Of a DNA stretch of 64,000 bases, positions 32,482 through 41,144 are shown piece after piece. The stretch lies in contig NZ_JACYTP010000004.1 in NCBI RefSeq assembly GCF_014841115.1, positions 186,001-250,000 of the forward strand, written 5' to 3'. The DNA comes from Photobacterium arenosum (GTDB lineage Bacteria; Pseudomonadota; Gammaproteobacteria; Enterobacterales; Vibrionaceae). The number at the start of each line of letters is the position of its first letter. Position 1 is the stretch's first letter. Made by a program: the position numbers and the translations under genes. Under the pieces are notes generated by a model. The model did not search any database. It was not told where the DNA came from and worked only from the letters and a program-made list of their open reading frames with translations.

Positions 32482-33735
32482 TTATTTGGCCGCCGCCTTT
32501 TTGTTGACGGATTTTTTCTTCTTGGCGTCTTTCTTTTTCGTGTCTTTCTTCTTACCGTCTTTGACTTTTTTCTTCTTCACGGTTGCTGGCTTTTTGTGTT
32601 TAGGGCGCAGGCCTTCAATAAAGCGCTCCGGTATTTCTTCTTTCATATAACGGCTGACACGCTCTATCATGCCTTGATCATGCGCTTCCACCAGCGAGAT
32701 GGCTGTGCCTTTTTTACCGGCACGGGCAGTACGGCCGATACGGTGCAAATACACATCGGACGTACGCGGCATGTCAAAGTTGATGACATGGCTGACGTCT
32801 GGCAGGTCAATACCCCGTGCTGCGACATCGGTGGCGATCAGTATGTTGGTTTCACCTTCACGGAAACGACGAATGGCATTGTTACGGGTGGCTTGTGCCA
32901 TTTCTCCCTGAATCCAGACGCAAGCGATTTTCAGTGACGCCAGCTGATCGCGCAGCTCGGCCAGTCGCTCGCGGGTTTTGACAAAAATAATACTGCGCTC
33001 GGCCTGATCGCTGAGGATATTTTCCAGCAACGCCATTTTGTGCGCCATGTCGTCACAGCGGTGGTATACCTGATGGATCTTCTTGCGTTCGCGACGCGGT
33101 GGCTCAGCGTTCACTTCGACGGGCTCACTTAAGATCGTCTGGGAGAACTCTCGTACCCCTTTGCCTTCCAGGGTGGCGGAGAACAACAAGCTCTGACGGC
33201 GCCAGCGACATTCTTCATGCAGGCGTTTCACAACGGCCCCAAAACCCATGTCGAGCATGCGGTCAGCTTCGTCCAGGATCAGGCACTCGATGGCACGGCA
33301 ATCGAATTTCTCGCCTTCGATGTATTCCATCAGACGGCCCGGTGTGGCAACCACAATGTCCTGAGTTTTGCCCAGATACTCAGCGTGCTCGTCGTAAGAG
33401 ATACCGCCTGTGATGGTGAAGATTTTCAGGTCAGTATGGGCCGCCAGGGCTTTGGCCTGATCGGCGACCTGAATGGCCAGTTCACGGGTTGGTGTCAGAA
33501 TCAGCACGCGGGCCGGGCCGGGTTTACGGCGCGGAAAATCAAGCAGGTGCTGAATCATAGGCAATACAAAAGCGGCAGTTTTTCCGGTACCCGTTGGTGC
33601 GGATGCCAGTACGTCACGGCCATCCAGGGCATGAGGGATAGCCTGAGACTGCACAACGGTTGGACGGGAATATCCCATATCTTCAATCGCTTGTAGCAGA
33701 GCGCCATCTAACTCTAATTCGGAAAAATCTCTCAC
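32482..33735 (-). CDS. srmB: DEAD-box RNA helicase SrmB
   Basis: A 417-aa ATP-dependent RNA helicase for early assembly of the large ribosomal subunit. All motifs are present: SAPTGTGKTA (I), PTRELA (Ia), VATPGR (Ib), LDEADRM (II), FSATLE (III), IATDVAARGID (V) and HRIGRTARAGKKG (VI). I start at GTG 33735 (product MRDFSELELDG), because AGGAG lies 8 nt upstream and the E. coli protein begins at the equivalent place; the frame continues to 33777. The last ~38 residues are an unusual Lys-rich tail (runs such as VKKKKVKDGKKKDTKKKD), probably RNA-binding. Confidence 0.95.
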   Translation of the reverse strand: MRDFSELELDGALLQAIEDMGYSRPTVVQSQAIPHALDGRDVLASAPTGTGKTAAFVLPMIQHLLDFPRRKPGPARVLILTPTRELAIQVADQAKALAAHTDLKIFTITGGISYDEHAEYLGKTQDIVVATPGRLMEYIEGEKFDCRAIECLILDEADRMLDMGFGAVVKRLHEECRWRRQSLLFSATLEGKGVREFSQTILSEPVEVNAEPPRRERKKIHQVYHRCDDMAHKMALLENILSDQAERSIIFVKTRERLAELRDQLASLKIACVWIQGEMAQATRNNAIRRFREGETNILIATDVAARGIDLPDVSHVINFDMPRTSDVYLHRIGRTARAGKKGTAISLVEAHDQGMIERVSRYMKEEIPERFIEGLRPKHKKPATVKKKKVKDGKKKDTKKKDAKKKKSVNKKAAAK

Positions 33736-33896
33736 CAGTCTTACTCCTAAGTAGCGGGCTGCCCGTATGGGTCGCATGTCGATGGGCAGTTTGCTGCTGT
33801 GATTCAGTTAAGGGGCGGCATTATAGTGTGATTTGATGCAAGTATCACCGATTAAAGCACAAAAACTTGGATTATCCCTGCCGCTCGCTGACAGGA

Positions 33897-34640
33897 TCAG
33901 AGCTTGAGATAAAAGTCACGGGTCAGGGCCGTAAACCCGGCCGAGTACTGGCCTTGCTGATTGATCGTCAGCTGTGTTTCGTCACAGTCACCGTCCTGAG
34001 GGGAAAGCGCAATCAGCAGGCGATGAACCGGTTTGGCGGCGGTGCTTTTCACCCGGCACAGCCGGCGACAGTGCAAGCCATAGTCAGCCAGCATCGTCAG
34101 CAGTGCTTCACCTTCGTAGACCGGCAGAATCAGGCTGGCCTGTCCTGCCGGTGCCAGCAGGTATTGCAGGCAGCTGAGCAACTCGCTGTGGGAGAGGGTG
34201 TCTGTGTGTCGGGCGGTCGCCCGGCGCTGGCAGTTCGCCTGTTCACCGTGATTGAAGTAGGGCGGATTGCATAATATGGCCTGAAAGCGGCCTTTGGGCT
34301 GAGAGCGGACCCATTCACGGATATCCTGACGCTCGGCCCGAAGCCGCACGGACCAGGGCGAGGCCGAGAAATTTTTGCCGGCCGCTGTCACGGCTGCCGG
34401 GTCAATATCCAGCGCCAGAATATCGGCGGTGCCGGATTGCGTACGCTGCGCTGCCATTAAGGACAGCAAACCGCTTCCGCAACCAATGTCGAGTATCGTC
34501 TGGCGATTGACCTGAGTCTGACTGTCACGACAGCTTGACACCCAGGCCCATGCTCCTAACAACACACCATCTGTGCTGACAGGCATGCCGCATCCGTGAT
34601 CGTCAACGTGAAAGTGTTTAAACGTAAAACCTTTATTCAT
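33897..34640 (-). CDS. trmN6: tRNA1(Val) (adenine(37)-N6)-methyltransferase
   Basis: A 247-aa SAM-dependent methyltransferase (YfiC/TrmN6) making m6A37 in tRNA-Val. Motif I ILDIGCGSGLLSLMAAQR lies near 49-66, and the catalytic NPPYF motif near 124. The N-terminus (FTFKHFHVDDHGCGMPVSTD) is typical. In E. coli yfiC and srmB are divergent neighbours; here they lie in the same direction, with trmN6 upstream of srmB and about 160 bp between. Confidence 0.94.
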   Translation of the reverse strand: MNKGFTFKHFHVDDHGCGMPVSTDGVLLGAWAWVSSCRDSQTQVNRQTILDIGCGSGLLSLMAAQRTQSGTADILALDIDPAAVTAAGKNFSASPWSVRLRAERQDIREWVRSQPKGRFQAILCNPPYFNHGEQANCQRRATARHTDTLSHSELLSCLQYLLAPAGQASLILPVYEGEALLTMLADYGLHCRRLCRVKSTAAKPVHRLLIALSPQDGDCDETQLTINQQGQYSAGFTALTRDFYLKL

Positions 34641-35005
34641 CTAATGAATGTCCGAAAAGGCGGCGAGTAAAATCAGTCCGCCATTATAGCGGTTATTCCT
34701 GTCAATGGTTGAGTTGCGGTCAAACACTGTAAAGTTTGGTGATCTGGTGGTTTTATATTCTGTGTTGGATGTTTTGTGAGAAATATTTATTTTGGTTCTT
34801 AGTTCTAATTTATTGCTTTTTATTGGTTCTTTATTTTGGTTTTTTGGCTATACATCCGAAGAAAGTGGTGTTTTTGGCTGCGAGGTTGTCACTGGCATTC
34901 TTTTGCTTCATTATGCTGCCTCTTTTGCTGAATGTAGTGATATATCTCAGTAATGAGCCATTAATGCTAACACAACATAACAATAGACGAGTGGGAAGGT
35001 GCAGT
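34641..35005. other. T-rich leader region upstream of brnQ
   Basis: A divergent gap of 365 bp. From about 34740 to 34860 the plus strand is extremely T-rich (mostly T and G). The brnQ reading frame stays open for 90 codons through it, which would add a very hydrophobic N-terminal extension (rich in Phe, Leu, Trp), but no ribosome site supports this and BrnQ proteins do not have it. No terminator, leader peptide or riboswitch motif is evident. Confidence 0.45.
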
Positions 35006-36316
35006 TTGAATAACACACTCAAGGTTTCAGATATTTTTGCGATAGGTTTCATGACCTTTGCGTTCTTCCTGGGGGCCGGAAATATTATTTTCCCGCCACA
35101 GGCCGGTTTAAGTGCAGGTGATAACCTGCTGCCAGCGATGTTTGGTTTCTTATCGACGGCAGTTGGCTTGCCGCTGATCGGCATCATAGCCGTGGCTGTT
35201 GCCGGCGGCGGTTGGAAGGGGCTGACCCGTGATCTTCCGCCTCAGCTGGCAACGCTGATGGCCGTTCTTATCTTTATCATCATCGGCCCTGCTTTTGCTG
35301 CGCCTCGTACCGGTCTTGTGGCCTACGAAATGGCAGTCAAACCTTTTATGGCTGATGGGGGACAAACCAGTCTGACCATTTTTTCTGTTGTCTTTTTTGG
35401 ACTGGCGCTGTTCTTTGCATGGTCACGCGGCAGGCTGATCGATTCTATCGGTAAGCTGCTCACCCCGGCGCTCTTTGCTGTACTGGCTATTCTGGCTGTG
35501 GCGGTATTCCTCAACCCGCAAAGCGAGATTCAGGCTGCACAGGGTGATTATGTGAACATGGCGTTCACCAAAGGATTCCTGGAAGGTTACAACACCATGG
35601 ATACCTTTGCGGCGCTGATGTTCGGCATGCTGATTGTTGATGTGATCCGCAACAAAGGCATCAAAGATGATAAAGCCACCTGCAAATATCTGATGATGGC
35701 AGGTGTGATTGCCGCAGCAGGCCTGGCGTTTGTGTATATCTCGCTGTTTTATCTGGGCGCTACCAGTGCGGCGGTTGCCGAAGGTGCAGCCAATGGTGGT
35801 GCCATTCTGGCAGGCTATGTGCTGGCGTTGTTTGGTCCTGTCGGTCAGTACATTCTGTCGGCAATTGTGATGCTGGCCTGTCTGACCACGGCGATTGGCC
35901 TGATCAGTGCCTGTTCTGACTATTTCAGTTCGCTGACCCGATTGTCCTATGAGACATGGGCTGTGATCCTGGCAGTGATTTGCGGTGTGGTGGCCAATGT
36001 TGGCCTGAATCAGTTGATCAGCCTGTCGGTGCCTGTGCTGTTTGCCCTGTACCCTGTGGCGGTGGCGCTGGTTATCCTGACCTTTGTTCGCCGCTGGCTG
36101 CCAAATCCGCGTCTGGCATACCGTGTGGTGCTGTTGGTTTCTCTGGTCTTCAGTCTGATTGATGCGGCCAAAGTGATCGGTCTGGATATGTCGTTTCTGA
36201 GTTTCCTGCCAATGTTTGATTACGGTATGGCCTGGACAACACCTACCTTGCTGGCACTGGCTGTGACCCGTTTCATCCGGGCAGACATCCGTGAGCCAAA
36301 AGCGCAAACGGTTTAA
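35006..36316 (+). CDS. brnQ: Branched-chain amino acid transport system II carrier BrnQ
   Basis: A 436-aa inner-membrane Na+/H+-coupled carrier for Leu, Ile and Val of the LIVCS family, with about 12 hydrophobic segments. The N-terminal block DIFAIGFMTFAFFLGAGNII is diagnostic. I chose a TTG start at 35006 (GGGAAGG upstream), since the protein then begins like E. coli BrnQ; the frame is open to 34736. A strong terminator follows. Confidence 0.92.
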   Translation: MNNTLKVSDIFAIGFMTFAFFLGAGNIIFPPQAGLSAGDNLLPAMFGFLSTAVGLPLIGIIAVAVAGGGWKGLTRDLPPQLATLMAVLIFIIIGPAFAAPRTGLVAYEMAVKPFMADGGQTSLTIFSVVFFGLALFFAWSRGRLIDSIGKLLTPALFAVLAILAVAVFLNPQSEIQAAQGDYVNMAFTKGFLEGYNTMDTFAALMFGMLIVDVIRNKGIKDDKATCKYLMMAGVIAAAGLAFVYISLFYLGATSAAVAEGAANGGAILAGYVLALFGPVGQYILSAIVMLACLTTAIGLISACSDYFSSLTRLSYETWAVILAVICGVVANVGLNQLISLSVPVLFALYPVAVALVILTFVRRWLPNPRLAYRVVLLVSLVFSLIDAAKVIGLDMSFLSFLPMFDYGMAWTTPTLLALAVTRFIRADIREPKAQTV

Positions 36317-36342
36317 ACAGCAAATAACAATTTGTCTGACCG

Positions 36343-36374
36343 AAACGCCCCGGTTTTTACCGGGGCGTTTTTTT
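36343..36374 (+). terminator. Terminator after brnQ
   Basis: AAACGCCCCGGT-TTTT-ACCGGGGCGTTT followed by TTTT. The region from there to fldB (36375-36544) also has two hairpins without T-runs, GCCTGGC-AAAAAA/TTTTTT-GCCAGGC at 36449-36468 and CGCCCGT...ACGGGCG near 36509-36532. Confidence 0.92.
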
Positions 36375-36544
36375 ACGGCCGAGATGGACAGCGACAAACA
36401 TCTACCTAATGCTGAGGGTCAGGCAATATACTGAGCAGCTCTCCCGTTACAGCCTGGCTTTTTTGCCAGGCCAACAAGCATGGGATGATTCAGGGGCTGT
36501 TTGGTCAGTACCCGCCCGTCTCTCTACGGGCGTTAAACGTCGGA

Positions 36545-37063
36545 CTAGAGTGAATCGCCGTACTCGGTCAGTACCTGCTCGCACCATTGCTGGATGCGCT
36601 CATCACTGAGTTCGTACTGGCTGTCTTCATCCAGTGCCAGCCCGACAAACAAGCTTTTGTCTTCGGTCAGAGCTTTTGAGGCTTCAAAGTTGTAGCCTTG
36701 ATTTGGCCAGTAGCCAACGAACTGGGCACCGGTCGGCAGCAACTGATCGTGCAGCATGCCCATGGCGTCCAGGTACCATTCTGTGTAGCCTTCCTGATCG
36801 CCCAAACCGAACAGGGCGACGGTTTTTCCGGTCAGCGTCAGGCCATCCAGTTGATTCCAGACCGCTTCCCAGTCTTCCTGCAGTTCACCAAAGTCCCAGG
36901 TTGAGATGCCCAGGATCAGCAGATCATACTGGTTCATCTCGCTGAGTGCCGCTTCTTTGATGTTGTGCAGCTCAACCAGCTCGCCGCCGATGCAATCGCG
37001 GATTTTCTCCGCGGCCATTTCGGTATAGCAGGTGGTCGATCCGTAAAACAGGCCGATTTTCAT
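36545..37063 (-). CDS. fldB: Flavodoxin FldB
   Basis: A 172-aa long-chain flavodoxin, an FMN electron carrier. The phosphate-binding loop [12 protein letters not shown] lies at 4-15 and the isoalloxazine-contacting segments STWDFGE and FGLGDQEGY near 53-59 and 86-94. It is divergent from xerD, exactly as fldB and xerD are arranged in enterobacteria, which supports FldB rather than FldA. Confidence 0.95.
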   Translation of the reverse strand: MKIGLFYGSTTCYTEMAAEKIRDCIGGELVELHNIKEAALSEMNQYDLLILGISTWDFGELQEDWEAVWNQLDGLTLTGKTVALFGLGDQEGYTEWYLDAMGMLHDQLLPTGAQFVGYWPNQGYNFEASKALTEDKSLFVGLALDEDSQYELSDERIQQWCEQVLTEYGDSL

Positions 37064-37225
37064 ACTGATATTTCCTGGGGTGGCAACTAATTTGCGCTGA
37101 TTTTACCCTGTCAGGCGCCTGGGTGCATCCCTCAAGCGAGCGCACCTAGTTACATTACAGGAGAAATTCAGTACTATGCTGCAATATACTGTGTTTATAT
37201 CCAGATGTTTTGGGAGTGGCGCGAC

Positions 37226-38128
37226 GTGGAAACCAATAACGATATTGCCCTGATCGAGCGCTTTTTAGATGCGATGTGGATGGAGCGTGGGCTGTCGGCC
37301 AACACCCTGTCTTCGTACCGTAATGATTTAATGAAACTGCAGCAATGGCTGGATTCACGGCGGCAGTCGCTGTTGTCACTGCACTCCGGCGATCTGCAGG
37401 ATTACCAGCAATGGCTGTTTGAGCAAGACTTCAAGCAGAGTTCCCGGGCCAGAATGACATCGGCGCTGCGGCGGCTGTTTCAGTACTTTCACCGTGAAAA
37501 GCTCAGGGAAGACGATCCCAGTGCCATTTTGCACAGTCCCAGATTGCCGCAGCGGCTGCCGAAGGACATTAGCGAAGATCAGGTCAGTGCCCTGCTGGGC
37601 GCGCCTGATGTCAATGATCCGCTCGAGCTGCGCGATAAAGCCATGCTGGAGCTGCTGTATGCAACGGGCCTGCGGGTCACTGAGCTGGTCAGTCTGCGGA
37701 TGGATAACGTCAGTCTGCGCCAGGGCGTGGTCAGGGTCACAGGTAAAGGGGATAAAGAGCGACTGGTGCCAATGGGCGAAGAAGCCATGGAATGGATTGA
37801 AACTTTTCTGGCTCAGGGACGACCGTACCTGTTGGGGGAAGTCAGTTCAGATGTTCTGTTTCCCAGCAAGCGTGCCCGCCAGATGACGCGTCAGACCTTC
37901 TGGCACCGTATTAAACATTATGCGGTGTTGGCCGGGATTGATGCCGATACCTTGTCGCCGCACGTCATGCGTCATGCGTTTGCCACCCATTTGCTCAATT
38001 ACGGCGCGGACCTCAGAGTCGTGCAAATGCTGTTAGGTCACAGTGATTTATCTACCACACAGATCTATACTCATGTGGCAACCGAGCGTCTGAAGCAGCT
38101 GCATCAGGAACACCATCCGCGAGCCTGA
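37226..38128 (+). CDS. xerD: Site-specific tyrosine recombinase XerD
   Basis: A 300-aa recombinase that acts with XerC at dif to resolve chromosome dimers. Catalytic residues are Arg150 (ATGLRVTELV), Lys174 (TGKGDKER), His246 and Arg249 (SPHVMRHAFATH), His272 (LLGHSDLSTTQ) and the nucleophile Tyr281 (IYTHV). I use the GTG at 37226, with GGGAG 9 nt upstream, giving the usual XerD length; an ATG at 37205 would add seven residues. It leads a xerD-dsbC-recJ run with the same order as E. coli. This is a core gene, not an integron or phage integrase. Confidence 0.95.
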   Translation: METNNDIALIERFLDAMWMERGLSANTLSSYRNDLMKLQQWLDSRRQSLLSLHSGDLQDYQQWLFEQDFKQSSRARMTSALRRLFQYFHREKLREDDPSAILHSPRLPQRLPKDISEDQVSALLGAPDVNDPLELRDKAMLELLYATGLRVTELVSLRMDNVSLRQGVVRVTGKGDKERLVPMGEEAMEWIETFLAQGRPYLLGEVSSDVLFPSKRARQMTRQTFWHRIKHYAVLAGIDADTLSPHVMRHAFATHLLNYGADLRVVQMLLGHSDLSTTQIYTHVATERLKQLHQEHHPRA

Positions 38129-38327
38129 AACCAGCAGTGACCTTTTGTTACACTCCGGCCAGTGCTTACTGGGGCAGAGATCCCAATCATAACCCTGCAG
38201 AGTCACCGGATTATGAAATCACTTGCCTTTTGAGATTGAACTTTGAAAGATGACCATACTCAAAGGGTCTGTATAGTATTCACAGGGACTATCCCTGAAT
38301 TGCCAACGATTTGTTAAGGATGTTTTC

Positions 38328-39050
38328 ATGTCATTTTCCCGCCGTCCCCTGCTTGTTGCACTGGCTGCGTTCACGGCTTTTTCTGCCAGTGCAGAACCTG
38401 ATGTCCGTGCCATTGAAGCTACGTTGAATCCACTGGGCCTGACTGCAGCGTCAGTGACGCCATCACCGCTTAAGGGAATGAACGAGGTGGTGACCGAACG
38501 CGGTATTATTTATATGTCTGATGACGGTCAGTATTTTGTTGCAGGGCACCTGTATCAGTCTGTGGACGGCGAACCTGTCAATCTGACTGAACAGAAAATG
38601 GCCTCAATCAACAAAGACAAACTCAAAGGCATGGAAAGCGAAATGATCGTCTATCCGGCCAAAGATGAAAAATACGTGGTGACTGTCTTTACCGATACCA
38701 GCTGTGGTTATTGCCGTAAACTGCACAGTGAAATGCAGGCCTACAACGACGCAGGTATCACTATCCGTTATCTGGCTTTCCCGCGCGGTGGTGAGCGTTC
38801 GCAGAATTTCGGTGAGATGAGTGCTATCTGGGCATCGAAAAACCGGGCGCAGGCCATGGATGACGCCAAGAAAGGCAAACTGAATATTGAGCAAAGTCCG
38901 CATAATGACTCGCTGGTGATGAAGCATTACCAGCTGGGTGTGGCAATGGGCGTGACAGGTACGCCTGCGCTGGTGCTGGAAGACGGGACTATGCTGCCTG
39001 GCTATCAACCGGCTAGCCGACTGCTGCAATTTCTCAACAGCCGCAGTTAA
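38328..39050 (+). CDS. dsbC: Thiol:disulfide interchange protein DsbC
   Basis: A 240-aa periplasmic disulfide isomerase, with a signal peptide cleaved after ASA (residue 22), an N-terminal dimerisation domain (~23-85), a linker helix and a thioredoxin domain. The active site is Cys126-Gly-Tyr-Cys129, and the cis-proline loop is TGTPALVL. The second, structural disulfide of E. coli DsbC is missing: the positions read IWASKN and IEQSPHND, and there is no other cysteine in the mature protein. AAGGATG lies 5 nt before the ATG. Located between xerD and recJ as in E. coli. Confidence 0.96.
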   Translation: MSFSRRPLLVALAAFTAFSASAEPDVRAIEATLNPLGLTAASVTPSPLKGMNEVVTERGIIYMSDDGQYFVAGHLYQSVDGEPVNLTEQKMASINKDKLKGMESEMIVYPAKDEKYVVTVFTDTSCGYCRKLHSEMQAYNDAGITIRYLAFPRGGERSQNFGEMSAIWASKNRAQAMDDAKKGKLNIEQSPHNDSLVMKHYQLGVAMGVTGTPALVLEDGTMLPGYQPASRLLQFLNSRS

Positions 39051-39067
39051 TTATTGCCTCTGCTGAT

Positions 39068-39100
39068 CAACAGCCCGCAGTCCTTGCGGGCTGTTGCGTT
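39068..39100 (+). terminator. Hairpin after dsbC
   Basis: CAACAGCCCGCA-GTCCT-TGCGGGCTGTTG is a perfect 12-bp stem. The sequence after it (CGTTATTC) has few Ts, so termination may be partial and recJ may be reached by read-through. Confidence 0.6.
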
Positions 39101-39241
39101 ATTCGCATTCGGGGGGATTTTCTGATCGGTCAGTCTTGTGAGCCCGATGCTGGATTGGCCTGTTCGGGTACCCGCCGCTGCGGTTTTTTGGTATAACACC
39201 TGCTCATTTTTCCCATCTGCCAATCGCCATTAAGTAGTCTA

Positions 39242-40969
39242 ATGAAAATCGAAATCAAGCGTCGCCCTGAAGCGGATACCTCGGGTTTTTCCTCTGAGAT
39301 CCACCCTCTGCTGAAGCGTATTTATGCCAGCCGGGGGTTGCGCTCTGACACAGATCTGGAGCGCGGCGCTAAGGGGCTGCACAGTTATGACCAACTTAAT
39401 GGTATTGATGCAGCCGTTACTCTGCTGATTGATGCATTGCGTGAACACAAGCGCATAATTGTGGTGGGCGATTTCGATGCCGATGGTGCCACCAGCTCAG
39501 CGCTTTCTGTTCTGGCGCTGCGCCAGTTAGGTTGCCGCAATGTCGATTATCTGGTGCCGAACCGTTTTGATGATGGCTATGGCCTGAGCCCGGAAGTGGC
39601 CGAGCAGGCCGCAGCCCGTGGTGCGGAAATCATCATGACGGTGGATAACGGCGTCTCGTCGGTGGCTGGAGTGGCGGCGGCGAAAGAAAAAGGTATCCGG
39701 GTGCTGGTGACAGATCACCACTTACCGGGTGACGTCCTGCCAGCCGCAGATGCTATCGTCAATCCGAATCTGCACAGCTGTGACTTTCCGTCCAAGGCGC
39801 TGTGCGGGGTAGGGGTGGCTTTCTATCTGATGCTGGCACTGCGGGCGGCGCTGCGTCAGCAGAACTGGTTTATCGAGCAGGGTATCCCTGAACCCAATTT
39901 AGCCGGGTTATTAGATTTGGTGGCCCTGGGCACAGTGGCCGATGTGGTCGCACTGGATGGCAATAACCGGATTCTGGTGCATCAGGGCCTGCAGCGCATT
40001 CGCGCCGGGCAATGCCGGCCGGGGATTCAGGCGCTGCTCGAAGTGGCGAATCGCGATCCGTCCCGGCTGGTGGCCAGCGATCTGGGTTTCGCGCTGGGCC
40101 CGCGCATTAATGCGGCGGGTCGTCTGGATGACATGTCTTTTGGCGTTGAACTGCTGTTGTGCGAAGACATTCAGTCGGCGCGGCGAATGGCGGTCGAGCT
40201 GGACGGCCTTAATCAGACACGAAAAGAAATTGAACAGGGCATGAAAGAAGAGGCGCTGGCGATTTGCGAGCGTTTGAAATTCAGCCAAAAAGACATGCCC
40301 TACGGACTGGCGCTGTATCAGGCGGACTGGCACCAGGGAGTTATCGGCATTCTGGCATCGCGGATCAAAGAGTTGTACCACCGCCCTGTGATTGCCTTTG
40401 CGGCGGCGGGCGAGGGCGAAATTAAAGGGTCCTGCCGGTCGATACCCGGCCTGCATATGCGTGATGTGCTGGATCTGATCGATACCCGCAACCCGGGGAT
40501 GATCCTCAAATTTGGCGGTCACGCCATGGCTGCGGGATTGACGCTCGCCGCTGATAAGTTTGAAGCATTCAGCAAAGCCTTCGATCAGGTTGTCCGGGAT
40601 GAGCTGGATGAGTCTGCCCTGCGCGGCATCTTACTGACTGACGGTGAGCTGGCGGCGCAGGAGATGACGATGGACACGGCCGAGCTGATACGCGGTGCCG
40701 GTCCCTGGGGGCAGCAGTTCCCGGAACCGAGCTTTGATGGCCGTTTCCGCTTGCTGCAGCAGCGTCTGGTCGGCAGCAAGCACTTGAAAATGATGCTGGA
40801 ACCTGTCGCTGGTGGCAGCATGATAGATGCCATTGCATTCAATATTGATGTCCGGCGCTGGCCGGATGCCTCGGTACAGCAGGTCAACCTGGTGTATCGT
40901 CTGGATATTAATGAGTTTCGGGGTAATCGTAGCGTTCAGCTGATGGTTGAGTACCTCGAGGCGGTATAA
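39242..40969 (+). CDS. recJ: Single-stranded-DNA-specific exonuclease RecJ
   Basis: A 575-aa 5'-3' ssDNA exonuclease of the DHH phosphoesterase superfamily, used in recombination and mismatch repair. The metal-binding motifs are VVGDFDADGATSSAL near 75-89, MTVDNGV near 134, and VTDHHLPGD near 155-163. The C-terminal DHHA1 block GGHAMAAGL near 420-428 and the OB domain follow. It ends 10 nt before a strong terminator that separates it from prfB. Confidence 0.97.
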   Translation: MKIEIKRRPEADTSGFSSEIHPLLKRIYASRGLRSDTDLERGAKGLHSYDQLNGIDAAVTLLIDALREHKRIIVVGDFDADGATSSALSVLALRQLGCRNVDYLVPNRFDDGYGLSPEVAEQAAARGAEIIMTVDNGVSSVAGVAAAKEKGIRVLVTDHHLPGDVLPAADAIVNPNLHSCDFPSKALCGVGVAFYLMLALRAALRQQNWFIEQGIPEPNLAGLLDLVALGTVADVVALDGNNRILVHQGLQRIRAGQCRPGIQALLEVANRDPSRLVASDLGFALGPRINAAGRLDDMSFGVELLLCEDIQSARRMAVELDGLNQTRKEIEQGMKEEALAICERLKFSQKDMPYGLALYQADWHQGVIGILASRIKELYHRPVIAFAAAGEGEIKGSCRSIPGLHMRDVLDLIDTRNPGMILKFGGHAMAAGLTLAADKFEAFSKAFDQVVRDELDESALRGILLTDGELAAQEMTMDTAELIRGAGPWGQQFPEPSFDGRFRLLQQRLVGSKHLKMMLEPVAGGSMIDAIAFNIDVRRWPDASVQQVNLVYRLDINEFRGNRSVQLMVEYLEAV

Positions 40970-40978
40970 TCTGTCTAT

Positions 40979-41010
40979 CGGTGAAGCTGTCGCTTCACCG
41001 TTTTTCTTTT
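40979..41010 (+). terminator. Terminator after recJ
   Basis: CGGTGAAGC-TGTC-GCTTCACCG followed by TTTTTCTTTT. Confidence 0.92.
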
Positions 41011-41144
41011 GTCCGAAAATCCATGCTGTCAATATTGCGAGTGATATTTTGGATAAGTTTTGTGATCCTCTGTTTATTCCTGCCGCAATTCGCTAGAATC
41101 CTCCGGTTATGTCCGTTTCGGCGAAAAGGCTAAGAAGAGTGGCA

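Noticed and set aside
34736..35005. N-terminal extension of BrnQ by 90 residues
   Set aside because: No ribosome site at the upstream TTG, and the family starts at the position given by TTG 35006. Kept only as a leader-region observation.
37189..37204. LexA-like box CTGT-N8-CCAG just before xerD
   Set aside because: The second half has CCAG in place of ACAG, and xerD is not a usual SOS gene; one mismatch in the core half is likely chance.
37226..38128. Mobile-element or integron integrase
   Set aside because: The tyrosine recombinase is XerD by sequence and by its fldB/xerD-dsbC-recJ context; no attachment site or cargo is visible.
38238..38273. SigmaE promoter for dsbC (GAACTT ... TCTG)
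   Set aside because: The spacing between the two elements is about 24 nt, too long for a sigmaE promoter.
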